From: a virus | Length of the DNA stretch: 51,519 nt | Strand: one strand, 5' to 3' | Virus record (IMG/VR): IMGVR_UViG_3300042402_002306 | Coordinates: 1 to 51,519 of that record | Shown: positions 9,163-17,922 of the stretch, piece after piece | How the letters are laid out: every line of letters begins with the position of its first letter | Numbering within the stretch: position 1 is the stretch's first letter | Program-made: the position numbers and the translations under genes | Notes under the pieces: generated by a model | What the model was told of the DNA's origin: nothing | The model's input: the letters and a program-made list of their open reading frames with translations, nothing else | Databases searched by the model: none

Positions 9163-10215
9163 ATGATAAAGATAATAGATGATGTGTTAAATGAAATTGA
9201 GTGTAATCAATTAATAGAATTAGGTAGTAAACAACTAATTGAAGCAAAAACACTTGGAAAAGAAATAGAAGGATATAGAACTGCAGAAAATAGTTGGATA
9301 TTTGAAGAAAATGAACTTACCGAAAAAATAAAAAATATAGTAAATAAAGAAACCGGATTACCAATTGAAAATCAAGAAAATATACACATAGTAAAATATA
9401 ATATTGGTGGGGAATATAAATCCCATCATGATTTTTTTCATCCAAATACAGATTATTATGAAAGTTCAATGGGAAATACCGGTCAAAGAGTATATAGTTG
9501 TATATTTTATTTAAACGATAACTTTATAGGTGGTGGCACGGAATTTACAAATAAAAATATAAAAATAAATCCAAAAATAGGAAGATTATTAATTTGGAGA
9601 AATTTATATGAATCAGGTAAATTAGATTATGATAGTATGCATGCAGGCCTGCCGGTTGAAGAAGGTGAAAAATGGATAGCTATCGTTTGGGTAAGAGAGA
9701 ATTCTTTTAAATCTAAAATAATACCAATGTCAATTGATTTCGGAAAAATTATGGAAGAATCAGAATGCGAAAAGATAAAAGAATTATTTTTAAATGGAAT
9801 AGATGATGGACAAATACATTTAGAAACAGATACTAAGTATTATAACAATTCGTATGGTGGTGTTTTACCTGTGTTGTGGGAGTATCTGGAAAAATATAAA
9901 AATTTAGTAGAAGAAAAAATAAATAAAAAAGTAAAAAATGCAAATCCATATATTAGAATTTATAAAAAAGGTTCAACATTAAATTTACATAAAGATAGGG
10001 TTGGATTAGATTATACAATATCAATATGTATATTTGAAAATATAAATAAAGATTGGAATTTAAAAGTAAACAATAATCAAACGATAGAATTTATAACAAA
10101 AATTGGTCATGCATCACTGGTTACCGGAAGTATATTGGAACATTGGAGAGAACCATTGGATTGTAATGAAAACCAATTTGTAATTCAATTGTTTTTACAT
10201 TACACCGATATTTAA
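9163..10215 (+). CDS. Tandem 2-oxoglutarate oxygenase, prolyl-4-hydroxylase-like
   Basis: This 350-residue protein appears to hold two oxygenase folds. Domain 1 (about 1-180) is a clear P4H type: H88-x-D90, the GGGTEF strand, distal H160 and 2-oxoglutarate-binding K170. Domain 2 (about 185-350) has H276-x-D278 (LHKDR) and H327 (LEHWREP) but a less usual spacing, so it may be a second enzyme or a binding copy. The expected reaction is hydroxylation of proline or another residue. The position directly after the Thr-Pro-rich protein makes that protein the leading candidate substrate (inference). The start follows a 14-nt spacer ending AAGTT and has no Shine-Dalgarno sequence. Confidence 0.8.
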   Translation: MIKIIDDVLNEIECNQLIELGSKQLIEAKTLGKEIEGYRTAENSWIFEENELTEKIKNIVNKETGLPIENQENIHIVKYNIGGEYKSHHDFFHPNTDYYESSMGNTGQRVYSCIFYLNDNFIGGGTEFTNKNIKINPKIGRLLIWRNLYESGKLDYDSMHAGLPVEEGEKWIAIVWVRENSFKSKIIPMSIDFGKIMEESECEKIKELFLNGIDDGQIHLETDTKYYNNSYGGVLPVLWEYLEKYKNLVEEKINKKVKNANPYIRIYKKGSTLNLHKDRVGLDYTISICIFENINKDWNLKVNNNQTIEFITKIGHASLVTGSILEHWREPLDCNENQFVIQLFLHYTDI

Positions 10216-10221
10216 TAATAT

Positions 10222-11196
10222 ATGATAGTTTTTATTACAACAGGTTACGGAAAAAATGTTATAGGTGGTGCCGATATTTGGTGCAATAACTTTATTGAAA
10301 ATATTTTACCATTAGTCAAAGAAGATTACAAAATCATTATTGATGGTAGACCTTTAGTTAGAGAGATTGGTGCAATCTACACTTACGAAAACGAAAAAGA
10401 AGTTAATAAAATATTAGATGAATGTGATAGAATAGTTTTCTTACACCATTCGTATAAGCCAAATCCTGTTATTCAAAAGTATTTACATAAAACCTATCTT
10501 ACATTTGTTCATGCATTTATTCCTGATATGGTTGGATTAAATGATGAATATGAAAACTTAATGACAAGATTAGATTGGCATTGGCAAAAAGATATTTTAG
10601 ATAATTCCGAAAAAATAGTTTGGATTGGTTATGAAGAAGATAGTGTTCATACATATTATCCAAAAACTATCACTATTCCAAATTATTATGAATGGAAAAA
10701 TAAAAAACCATTTGTTGGTATAATAGATAATAGAGTGGGATATGCAGCAAGATGTGAAACACGAAAGAATGCACATTATTTAGATGGAATTCCTGCATTT
10801 GTATTTTCAAACAAATATGATTATAAAAGAATGTTGGAAGCTTCGCAAATTGATTCAGGCTTACATCAATTTATAGAATTTGAGTATCGTTTTCATAATA
10901 AATTTTTTGAAAAGAATTTCCAAATATTTCATGGTGCGTATACTAAAGAACCCTTTGGATATGCAATCTTTGATGCAATTGATAATGGTAAACTTCCAAT
11001 ATTGGATTCAAATTGGATGAAAAAAATTAAGTATCGTTATAGAGCAATGAATAAACAACAATTTCATTATCAATACATAAAAATATTAGAAGACGGTTTT
11101 GAAAAAAATAAAAAACAATTTGATAGGTTAAAAGCCGGATTAGAAAAATATACAGATAAACAAAATTGGATAAATAAAATAATAGAGGTTATATGA
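10222..11196 (+). CDS. GT-B-fold glycosyltransferase, GT4-like
   Basis: This 324-residue protein begins with a Gly-rich segment (TTGYGKNVIGGADIW) like the donor/acceptor loop of GT4 enzymes (usually GGxE or GGA). Near residues 242-255 it has KEPFGYAIFDAIDNG, the E-x7-E-type nucleotide-sugar motif of GT4 (E then D here). It would transfer a sugar from a nucleotide donor in the cytoplasm. Only 6 nt separate it from the oxygenase gene and it overlaps the next gene by 4 nt, so these are co-transcribed. Sugar and acceptor cannot be told from sequence. Confidence 0.7.
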   Translation: MIVFITTGYGKNVIGGADIWCNNFIENILPLVKEDYKIIIDGRPLVREIGAIYTYENEKEVNKILDECDRIVFLHHSYKPNPVIQKYLHKTYLTFVHAFIPDMVGLNDEYENLMTRLDWHWQKDILDNSEKIVWIGYEEDSVHTYYPKTITIPNYYEWKNKKPFVGIIDNRVGYAARCETRKNAHYLDGIPAFVFSNKYDYKRMLEASQIDSGLHQFIEFEYRFHNKFFEKNFQIFHGAYTKEPFGYAIFDAIDNGKLPILDSNWMKKIKYRYRAMNKQQFHYQYIKILEDGFEKNKKQFDRLKAGLEKYTDKQNWINKIIEVI

Positions 11197-12548
11197 AAAA
11201 ATTTATAGGAAATGAAGGTTTACTTTACGCAATTTTGTGTAATGATAATATTAAAGTTTTAAAAAAATCTAATTTAAAATATTATGATATAAAAGAAACT
11301 AAACCATGTTTATTTGAATTAGAATTAGAAATTGATGGAAATGTAGAAATGGTAGAATTATATGTTTGCCCAATGCCAACATCCGTATTGAATGCATATC
11401 CAAAAATAAAATTAGTAGATATGGAGTATGATTATTATATGAATCCTCCTGAAAATTCTATTGTAATATATGATAGATGGATATTCGAAAGATATATTGA
11501 TTTTATTTTCAAACAATATGGTATTTCACAATTGGATAAAATAATAAAAAGATACAAAGAAAGAAATATTAAAGTTGTATTTAATTTTGCATTTTTTGAA
11601 CCTACGGAATATGAAAGTTTAAATTATTTTTTAATTAAATACAATTACGATTTTGCAAACATAAAAATTACAGATTATGAATTATTTAAAAATGATAAAG
11701 GGTTTGTATTTTCTAAATCATTTAATCTATTTCATATAATATGTGATTTAATGAGTTTTCAAATTAATGAACATTTTAGAGAAAATAATATACCAAAATT
11801 AGATAATTTTTTTAAAGTAGAAATTATAAAAAAACCAGAAAAAATATATTCACATTTAACATTAAAACCAAGACCACATAGAATTAATTTAATAAATAAA
11901 TTATATGATTTAAACATTGTTGATTATGGGTATTGCACTTTAAATAAAATTATGTATGAAGAATATAATGAAAGAAAAAACAGGGGATTGGTTTATTCAA
12001 CTGATAATTCTTTAATGCAAAATAAATGGTTACAAGATTACTTTAAAGATATGGATTATAGAGGATATGAATATTACTCAAAAAAAATGAAGGATACGTT
12101 GGGGAAAGATTTTTGGTCACATCTTAGACATTATTTAGGGACTAGAGAGTATAAAAAAAGTTATATAGATGTTGTTGGTGAAACTCATATTTTATTTGAT
12201 ACCATGTTTTCATATTTTTCTGAAAAATCTTATTATCCAATTTTAACTGAAAAGTTTTTTATAATATATGGCGCTAATAGATTTTATGAAATGTTGGAGG
12301 AATTAAATTGTTATAATTCATTAGATTTATTTGGATTAGATAAATCATATTATCAAATAGAAAATCCATATGAGCAAGGTGAAATTATTGCAAAAAAATT
12401 AAAAGAATTAGTAGATAAAATAAATTCAGGAGAATTCGACATGGAAAAATATTATGAAGAAAATAAATACAAATTGATAGATACAAAGCAAAAAATACTT
12501 TCTAAATATATCGAAGGAATGGAAGAAGTTAAAAAATTTATATTTTAA
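11193..12548 (+). CDS. Putative glycosyltransferase, distant paralogue of two island proteins
   Basis: A 451-residue protein without a clear family signature. Its C-terminal third has GETHILFDTMF, then LTEKFF near residue 350, then YGANRFYEML. This matches the pattern TE-(T/S)...(L)SEK...P found at the same position in the proteins at 25385 and 31491. That pattern resembles the C-terminal donor-site motif of GT10-type fucosyltransferases (ITEK). It is the most diverged of the three and lacks their DESYD end motif. The start overlaps the preceding gene (ATGA). Function is tentative. Confidence 0.45.
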   Translation: MKKFIGNEGLLYAILCNDNIKVLKKSNLKYYDIKETKPCLFELELEIDGNVEMVELYVCPMPTSVLNAYPKIKLVDMEYDYYMNPPENSIVIYDRWIFERYIDFIFKQYGISQLDKIIKRYKERNIKVVFNFAFFEPTEYESLNYFLIKYNYDFANIKITDYELFKNDKGFVFSKSFNLFHIICDLMSFQINEHFRENNIPKLDNFFKVEIIKKPEKIYSHLTLKPRPHRINLINKLYDLNIVDYGYCTLNKIMYEEYNERKNRGLVYSTDNSLMQNKWLQDYFKDMDYRGYEYYSKKMKDTLGKDFWSHLRHYLGTREYKKSYIDVVGETHILFDTMFSYFSEKSYYPILTEKFFIIYGANRFYEMLEELNCYNSLDLFGLDKSYYQIENPYEQGEIIAKKLKELVDKINSGEFDMEKYYEENKYKLIDTKQKILSKYIEGMEEVKKFIF

Positions 12549-12550
12549 TT

Positions 12551-13336
12551 ATGAGAAAAAATATATTAGTTATTGGATGCTCTTTTTCACATTATATAAA
12601 AGGAGAAAACGATAATAAAGAAAATGCATGGCCGGATTGGATATCAGAAGAATTATCTGATAAAATATATCTTTGCAATATAAGTTTGCCAGGAGCTAGT
12701 AATGAATTAATAAAAAGAATGGTTACTAAAAAGGCATTTGAAAATAAATGGGACCATATTATAATTCAATGGAGTACAATTGATAGATGGGATTATCCTA
12801 TTCCTCTTGATGAACATCCAATGTTTGTTAGATATTGGCCAAACGGAACAAATTTAGAAGATAAAAGAGAATATTTTTATAAAAACTATTATTCTGTATA
12901 TGGTGCTGTTATTGATACTTTAGAAAATATATTATTTACTCAACAATTATTAGATTCGGAAAACATACCATATACAATGATAACAATTGGTAATTTATTT
13001 ACATTATCCACAACTATTCAAGAAATAAAAAACTTAATGAGTAAATCTGGAGATTATTATTCAGCAAGGGAAAATGTTTTAGAAAAAATGGAGCAAATGC
13101 AAAATATATTTGTTGATACAGATTCAATTCCTGTTTTGTTAAAAAAAATAAATCTTAACAAATTTTTATTTACTGATACTAATAGAAATCCTTTCGGTGG
13201 TGGGATGTTAGAATGGATATATAATATAAAAAATGATTATCCAAAAAATAATTGGCATTTTGACAGCAAACAATCTTATGAATTTTTTGATGAGTTTATT
13301 AAACCAAATATATTGATAAAAAATGGAATTATTTAA
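12551..13336 (+). CDS. SGNH/GDSL-like hydrolase or acyltransferase
   Basis: This 261-residue protein starts with the SGNH block I (VIGCSFSHY, Ser at about 11), has a GASNE block near residue 47 that can supply the Gly and Asn oxyanion residues, and a strand IIIQWST. A His/Asp pair near the C-terminus (WHFDSKQ) could complete the triad. Family members deacylate or O-acetylate sugars. It lies 2 nt after the putative glycosyltransferase and overlaps the methyltransferase by 14 nt. Two more SGNH-like genes occur at 27780 and 28779. Confidence 0.65.
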   Translation: MRKNILVIGCSFSHYIKGENDNKENAWPDWISEELSDKIYLCNISLPGASNELIKRMVTKKAFENKWDHIIIQWSTIDRWDYPIPLDEHPMFVRYWPNGTNLEDKREYFYKNYYSVYGAVIDTLENILFTQQLLDSENIPYTMITIGNLFTLSTTIQEIKNLMSKSGDYYSARENVLEKMEQMQNIFVDTDSIPVLLKKINLNKFLFTDTNRNPFGGGMLEWIYNIKNDYPKNNWHFDSKQSYEFFDEFIKPNILIKNGII

Positions 13337-14078
13337 TAAAGAATATACAAAACAATATCTTACCAATAATCATAAATTTGATGAAAATGGAGATATGATA
13401 TTAGAACCTGTGAAATATCGTTGGACACATGGTGCAACCGATTTACACTTGGGTGATGGTCTTTTGGTATATTCTTTCATTCAATTTATTAGAGCAAAGG
13501 TATGCGTCTGTATTGGGTCAGGAGGTGGATTTATACCACGTCTTATGACACAAGCTAGAATGGATTTACATTCTCAAAATATATTCGATGGAAAAGGACA
13601 ACCAGAATGGGGTGATATTGGAACTACAATAATAATAGATGCTGCAAATGGTGTGGGTGGATTTACCGATTGGACAAACGAAAATAGTTTTTTAAGACAA
13701 CACTTTCAACCACAAGTTATTTTGGAAACATCAGAAAAAGCTTTTTACGATTATTTTATAAGACAAGATATTAAAATAGATTACTTACATATTGATGGAG
13801 ACCATTCATATGAAGGAGTTAAAAAAGATTTTGAATTATATTCTTCAATTGTCTCTGAAAATGGAATTATTACCATTCATGATATAGACCAAACTTATCA
13901 TGACACATTTATAGTAACCGAAGATGCGAAAGAAAACTTTGTTCCCTTTGATGGACCGGCAAAATTTATTAAAGAATTAGAAAATAATACAGAATGGAAT
14001 TTTGTAAATTTAAAAAATTTTCGTATGTTTAGTCAAAAAACAACAAGTACTGGATTAACAGTCTTAACAAGAAAATAA
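13323..14078 (+). CDS. Class I SAM-dependent methyltransferase (Methyltransf_24-like)
   Basis: This 251-residue protein has a SAM-binding Gly motif (VCIGSGGGF, about 63-71) and the family hallmark IDYLHIDGDHSYEGVKKDF (about 152-171). Relatives methylate sugars in polysaccharide and antibiotic pathways. A second acidic/His patch (ITIHDIDQTYHDT) could bind a metal. The start overlaps the SGNH gene by 14 nt, and the next gene starts after 2 nt. O-methylation of a glycan is likely, but the acceptor is unknown. Confidence 0.75.
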   Translation: MELFNKEYTKQYLTNNHKFDENGDMILEPVKYRWTHGATDLHLGDGLLVYSFIQFIRAKVCVCIGSGGGFIPRLMTQARMDLHSQNIFDGKGQPEWGDIGTTIIIDAANGVGGFTDWTNENSFLRQHFQPQVILETSEKAFYDYFIRQDIKIDYLHIDGDHSYEGVKKDFELYSSIVSENGIITIHDIDQTYHDTFIVTEDAKENFVPFDGPAKFIKELENNTEWNFVNLKNFRMFSQKTTSTGLTVLTRK

Positions 14079-14080
14079 AA

Positions 14081-14929
14081 ATGAATAAAAAAATAAGATT
14101 AGTTACAGTTACAGGAAGTAGAACAAACACTCTATGGCATATGTTAAATCACTATGCTGCAATTGTAGATGAAATTTTTGTAGTAGTTTATGAATGGGAG
14201 AATTTTTCCACATATGATTCAGTACAAGAAATTGTTTCTAAATTTCCAAATGCAAAAATAGTAAGAAGAGAAACAAAAGAAAAATTTAATTGGGAGTATG
14301 TTACTCAGTTATATAATGAAACCAAATTGTTGCATCCAACAGATTGGTGGATAGTTTCAGATGATGATGAATTTCATTTATATTCAAAAGATTTAAGACA
14401 AATCATAAATGAATGTGATGAAAATGGTTGGGAGTTAGTTAGAGGTGGTTTTATAGATAGAATAGGAATTGATGGGGTGTTTCCTGAAATAAATGATAAA
14501 GAAAATATATTTAAACAATTTCCTTTAGCAGGATTTTTTAGATACCCATTATCAGGAGCATGCCCTAATAAAATTTGTATAATGAAAGGTTATATAGAAA
14601 TAACATCAGGACAACATTATGCAAAAATAGATGGACAAACTACATGGAGATGGCAAGGATGGAATCATCCACTAATAGCACCAATCGATAAATACAATAT
14701 TCAGGTGCACCATTTTAAATGGGATTCTACATGTGGTGAAAGAATTAGAGCTGTTGCAAACATAAATAAAGATTACTCTTATTCAGAAGAATATAGAAAA
14801 ATGTATAGGGCATTAGCTAAAACTAAATTTAAAATTGATATAAATGAACCAGAATTTATGATTGAAGAGTGTGGTATAAATTATTACAAACAATGGGATA
14901 TATTGTTTAAAAAAATAATATCAATATAA
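14081..14929 (+). CDS. GT-A-fold glycosyltransferase (GT2/GT92-like)
   Basis: This 282-residue protein has a typical GT-A start (RLVTVTGSRTNTLWHMLNHY) and the metal-binding acidic motif WWIVSDDDEFHLY near residues 90-100. A later HHFKWD motif near residue 208 resembles the conserved HxxxW region of related enzymes. It would add a sugar using a nucleotide-sugar donor and Mn/Mg. It closes the first tight block of the island; a promoter-like element follows. Confidence 0.72.
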   Translation: MNKKIRLVTVTGSRTNTLWHMLNHYAAIVDEIFVVVYEWENFSTYDSVQEIVSKFPNAKIVRRETKEKFNWEYVTQLYNETKLLHPTDWWIVSDDDEFHLYSKDLRQIINECDENGWELVRGGFIDRIGIDGVFPEINDKENIFKQFPLAGFFRYPLSGACPNKICIMKGYIEITSGQHYAKIDGQTTWRWQGWNHPLIAPIDKYNIQVHHFKWDSTCGERIRAVANINKDYSYSEEYRKMYRALAKTKFKIDINEPEFMIEECGINYYKQWDILFKKIISI

Positions 14930-14961
14930 TTTGGTGTAATCGTAAAAATTTTGTATATTTA
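14930..14961 (+). promoter_or_regulatory. Bacteroidota-type bipartite promoter candidate
   Basis: Immediately after the preceding stop comes TTTGGT, 17 nt, then GTATATTTA. This fits the Bacteroidota pattern of TTTG near -33 and TAnnTTTG near -7 (TATATTTA here, last base off). The same TTTGGT-N17-GTATATT arrangement lies before the portal gene at 41381. It is one of the few real gaps in the island. Confidence 0.5.
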
Positions 14962-14976
14962 AAAAAATAAATTATT

Positions 14977-15207
14977 ATGGCAAAAGCAACAAAAACAGAA
15001 ACAACGGCAACTAATCAAGATGAATTATTTTTATTAGAACAAAGAAAAACCAAAGCTTTAGAAAAAATAGCTAACTCATTAGATGCTTTGACTATTTGGT
15101 TTGAAGAAATAAATAAAGATGAATGGAGTGATAGATTACAATACTATTTAGCAGAATTCCACACAAAATTTATAAAAAACGAAAATTCTAAAGACTATAA
15201 TGATTAA
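14977..15207 (+). CDS. Small helical hypothetical protein
   Basis: A 76-residue, charged, probably all-helical protein of unrecognised family. Residues 15-60 (DELFLLEQRKTKALEKIANS onward) look like one long amphipathic helix. It is the first gene after the promoter-like element and overlaps the next gene by 8 nt, so translation of the two is probably linked. No signal peptide or membrane segment is seen. Confidence 0.6.
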   Translation: MAKATKTETTATNQDELFLLEQRKTKALEKIANSLDALTIWFEEINKDEWSDRLQYYLAEFHTKFIKNENSKDYND

Positions 15208-16504
15208 ACAAAATCATAAGTTAGGAATTATTGTACCATATAGAAATAGATACGAACATTTAGAAGAATTTAAAAAAATAATTAAAGAATATTTTTCTAA
15301 AACGGATATTGATTATGAGTTAATAATTGTTGAGCAAGATAATGCTAAACTATTTAATCGTGGTATGTTATGTAATGTGGGATTTATAGAATCCCAAAAA
15401 TATAAATGTGATTACATAGCAATTCACGATGTAGATATGCTTCCAATTGATGTTGATTATTCTTATGCTGATGTACCAATTCATTTAGCAACAGATAACC
15501 TTCCATTTGAATCTTATTTCGGTGGAATGACTTTATTTCCTACTGATGTATTTCAAAAAATAAATGGATTCTCAAACTTATATTGGGGATGGGGATTTGA
15601 AGATGATGATTTACGATATCGTTGTGTAAAAAATAATGTATCATTCGCTGAACATCTAACTGAAAATATCAGTAAAGATTTATTACCTATTTTTAATGGC
15701 GTTGATGCATATGCAACTATTCCTAATATTATAAATTATAATAGAAATTTTAATATAGAACTTCATATTAATTTAGATAGAGTTGTATATGATGTAAATA
15801 AACAATTTGATGTATTTCCCATATTAACAATAAAGGGATATGATTTCAAATTATTTTACAATTCATTTAATCGATTTTATTTACAAGTTTTTGATAAAAA
15901 TGGTAATTATTATGATGTTTATTCTGATATTGTAACATCATCATACAACAAAATAAAAATCGAATATAATAAATCCGACAAAATAATCACTTTTTGTGTA
16001 AACGATAAATCAAATAGTATTCAGCTTTTAAATTATATACACAATTATTCGGATACTGAAAATATGATATTAGGGTCTGATAATGAATTAGAAAATTTTT
16101 TCAAAGGAAGTATTAATGAATTTTTAATAAACCAAAATGGTGAAGTAAAAATACATTATGAAAATTACAATATTGAAAAATATCGTTTAAGTGATAATTC
16201 AGGTAATAGAAATCACGGTGAGTTTTTTAATGTATATTTGGATAATTTTAAACCATTTAAAAATTATTATTCTTATATACCATTTAGACGTAAAAGCAAA
16301 TTACTAAAATTAGAACACGATGATTGTGGATTTAATGCAGGTAGATGGCGAGATGATAATAGTAGATGGAATCAGTTAAGATATAACAATGAAGTTCAAA
16401 CTGGAAGTAGAGATAAAATTGAAGATGGATTATCTACATTAAAATATCATATACATGGAAAAACTAAAATTGATAAAATAACTCATTTAAATGTTGGTAT
16501 ATAA
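15200..16504 (+). CDS. GT7 galactosyltransferase-like enzyme with inserted LamG lectin domain
   Basis: Residues 1-150 carry the beta-1,4-galactosyltransferase hallmarks: IVPYRNR, LFNRGML, the HDVDMLP metal site (about 76-82), ESYFGGM and YWGWGFEDDDLRYR (about 129-142). The rest of the GT7 domain appears only at the C-terminus (KLLKLEHDDCGF ... DGLSTLKYH ... THLNVGI), as in animal b4GalT ends. Between them, about residues 170-325, lies a LamG/concanavalin-like module that opens FNGVDAYATIPN and closes FFKGSINEFLI. The product is thus a glycosyltransferase with a lectin nested in it. The metal ligands and EDDD acid are intact, so activity is expected. It has a close relative in the next gene. 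Confidence 0.82.
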   Translation: MIKQNHKLGIIVPYRNRYEHLEEFKKIIKEYFSKTDIDYELIIVEQDNAKLFNRGMLCNVGFIESQKYKCDYIAIHDVDMLPIDVDYSYADVPIHLATDNLPFESYFGGMTLFPTDVFQKINGFSNLYWGWGFEDDDLRYRCVKNNVSFAEHLTENISKDLLPIFNGVDAYATIPNIINYNRNFNIELHINLDRVVYDVNKQFDVFPILTIKGYDFKLFYNSFNRFYLQVFDKNGNYYDVYSDIVTSSYNKIKIEYNKSDKIITFCVNDKSNSIQLLNYIHNYSDTENMILGSDNELENFFKGSINEFLINQNGEVKIHYENYNIEKYRLSDNSGNRNHGEFFNVYLDNFKPFKNYYSYIPFRRKSKLLKLEHDDCGFNAGRWRDDNSRWNQLRYNNEVQTGSRDKIEDGLSTLKYHIHGKTKIDKITHLNVGI

Positions 16505-17922
16505 TGAAATTAGGTGTTTGTGTTCCATATAGAAATAGAGAAGAACATATGAAAGTGTTCGTTCCCCATGTTACAAAATTCTTAGAAGAAAGAGGAATTG
16601 AACATACAATCTATTTAGCACATCAATGTGATGATAAACTATTCAATAGAGGTTTAATGAAAAATATCGCAGCTAAACATGCATTTGATGATGGGTGTGA
16701 TTACATTGTATGGCATGATATTGATATGGTGCCGGAAGATGAGAGTTGTGATTATTCATTTCCAGAAGGCAACCCACAACATATTGCAGTTCGTATTTCT
16801 CAATCAGATTATCAATTGAAATATGAGGAGTATTTTGGTGGAGCAGTTGTATTTTCAAAAGAGCAAGTAGAAAGAACCAATGGTTACTCAAATGATTATT
16901 GGGATTGGGGAATGGAAGATGATGACCTATTTTGGAGATGTGTAATGGAAGGTTATGTAGAAAAAACAAAATTAGATTATACCGAAGAAAAATATGTAGC
17001 TAATTTTAATGGAAAAGATTCAAAAATATATTTTAGACCATCTAGAGAACAAAGAGATTGTTTATCAAACTCACACACGGTTTCTGTTTTAGTAAAAGCA
17101 GACCAACAAATTGATAAAGTTCCAATTTGGTTAATAGGGGATAATGAAAGACAATTTATAGAATATCCAATATTTAGAAAACCAGGCTACGATTGGGGAT
17201 TATCTTTTAATAATAGTAGAGCATATACAATGCAACTTTGGGATAGAATGAAAGGACATTTATACCAATGGATTAAGAGATATGAAAATCAATGGAGTTG
17301 GATTACTATGGCAGTAGATACTGAAAATAAAAAAATACATTTCTATTTAAATGGCAGAGAAAGTGATGCAAGATTAGGAACAGGAACACAATCACCATTA
17401 GAATATAATGAATCATTGAAACGATATGCAATGGAACCATTTACAATTGGATATTCAAAATCTCCGTATGAAATATTTTTCAAAGGTAGTATTGCAAGTA
17501 TTCAAATGTGGGACAGATGTTTAACATCGGAAGAAATTAAAAACTTACACAAAGAAATTCCAGAAGATAATTTGATATTAGATATTTTTAGTATGAACTT
17601 AGAATTTGGTCAATTTGAAAATGTAGAATTAACAAAAGAAAAAATAGAAATACCACATACAATTTTACCATATAGAAGAGATGGTAAGTTTTTTTGTTTA
17701 CCACATCAAACCGAAGGATTAATTAAAGTCGGCGGAATTGATAAATGGGCAAAAGGAGAAACAACAGCTGCAAATGAAAGGAGATATATTTTAAAAATGC
17801 AACAAGGTGAAATTGATTATAAAAACGATGGGATAAATAATATGAAATATGAATTTTTATCCATAGATACTATATATAATAAACATAAAATGATAAATGT
17901 TAAAACAATAAGTTATGAGTGA
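16504..17922 (+). CDS. GT7 galactosyltransferase-like enzyme with inserted LamG lectin domain (second copy)
   Basis: This 472-residue paralogue of the previous gene starts on its stop codon. GT7 motifs are VPYRNREEH, LFNRGLM, WHDIDMVPED (about 69-78), EEYFGGAVVF and YWDWGMEDDDLFWR (about 131-144). A clear LamG_3-type module fills about residues 170-360: NFNGKDSKIYF at its start, WITMAVDTENKKIHFYLNG in the middle, FFKGSIASIQMWDRCLTSEE at the end. The GT7 end follows (KFFCLPHQ ... DGINNMKYE). Most motif residues agree with a working enzyme. The two copies differ strongly in the lectin part, so they may recognise different glycans. Confidence 0.84.
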   Translation: MKLGVCVPYRNREEHMKVFVPHVTKFLEERGIEHTIYLAHQCDDKLFNRGLMKNIAAKHAFDDGCDYIVWHDIDMVPEDESCDYSFPEGNPQHIAVRISQSDYQLKYEEYFGGAVVFSKEQVERTNGYSNDYWDWGMEDDDLFWRCVMEGYVEKTKLDYTEEKYVANFNGKDSKIYFRPSREQRDCLSNSHTVSVLVKADQQIDKVPIWLIGDNERQFIEYPIFRKPGYDWGLSFNNSRAYTMQLWDRMKGHLYQWIKRYENQWSWITMAVDTENKKIHFYLNGRESDARLGTGTQSPLEYNESLKRYAMEPFTIGYSKSPYEIFFKGSIASIQMWDRCLTSEEIKNLHKEIPEDNLILDIFSMNLEFGQFENVELTKEKIEIPHTILPYRRDGKFFCLPHQTEGLIKVGGIDKWAKGETTAANERRYILKMQQGEIDYKNDGINNMKYEFLSIDTIYNKHKMINVKTISYE

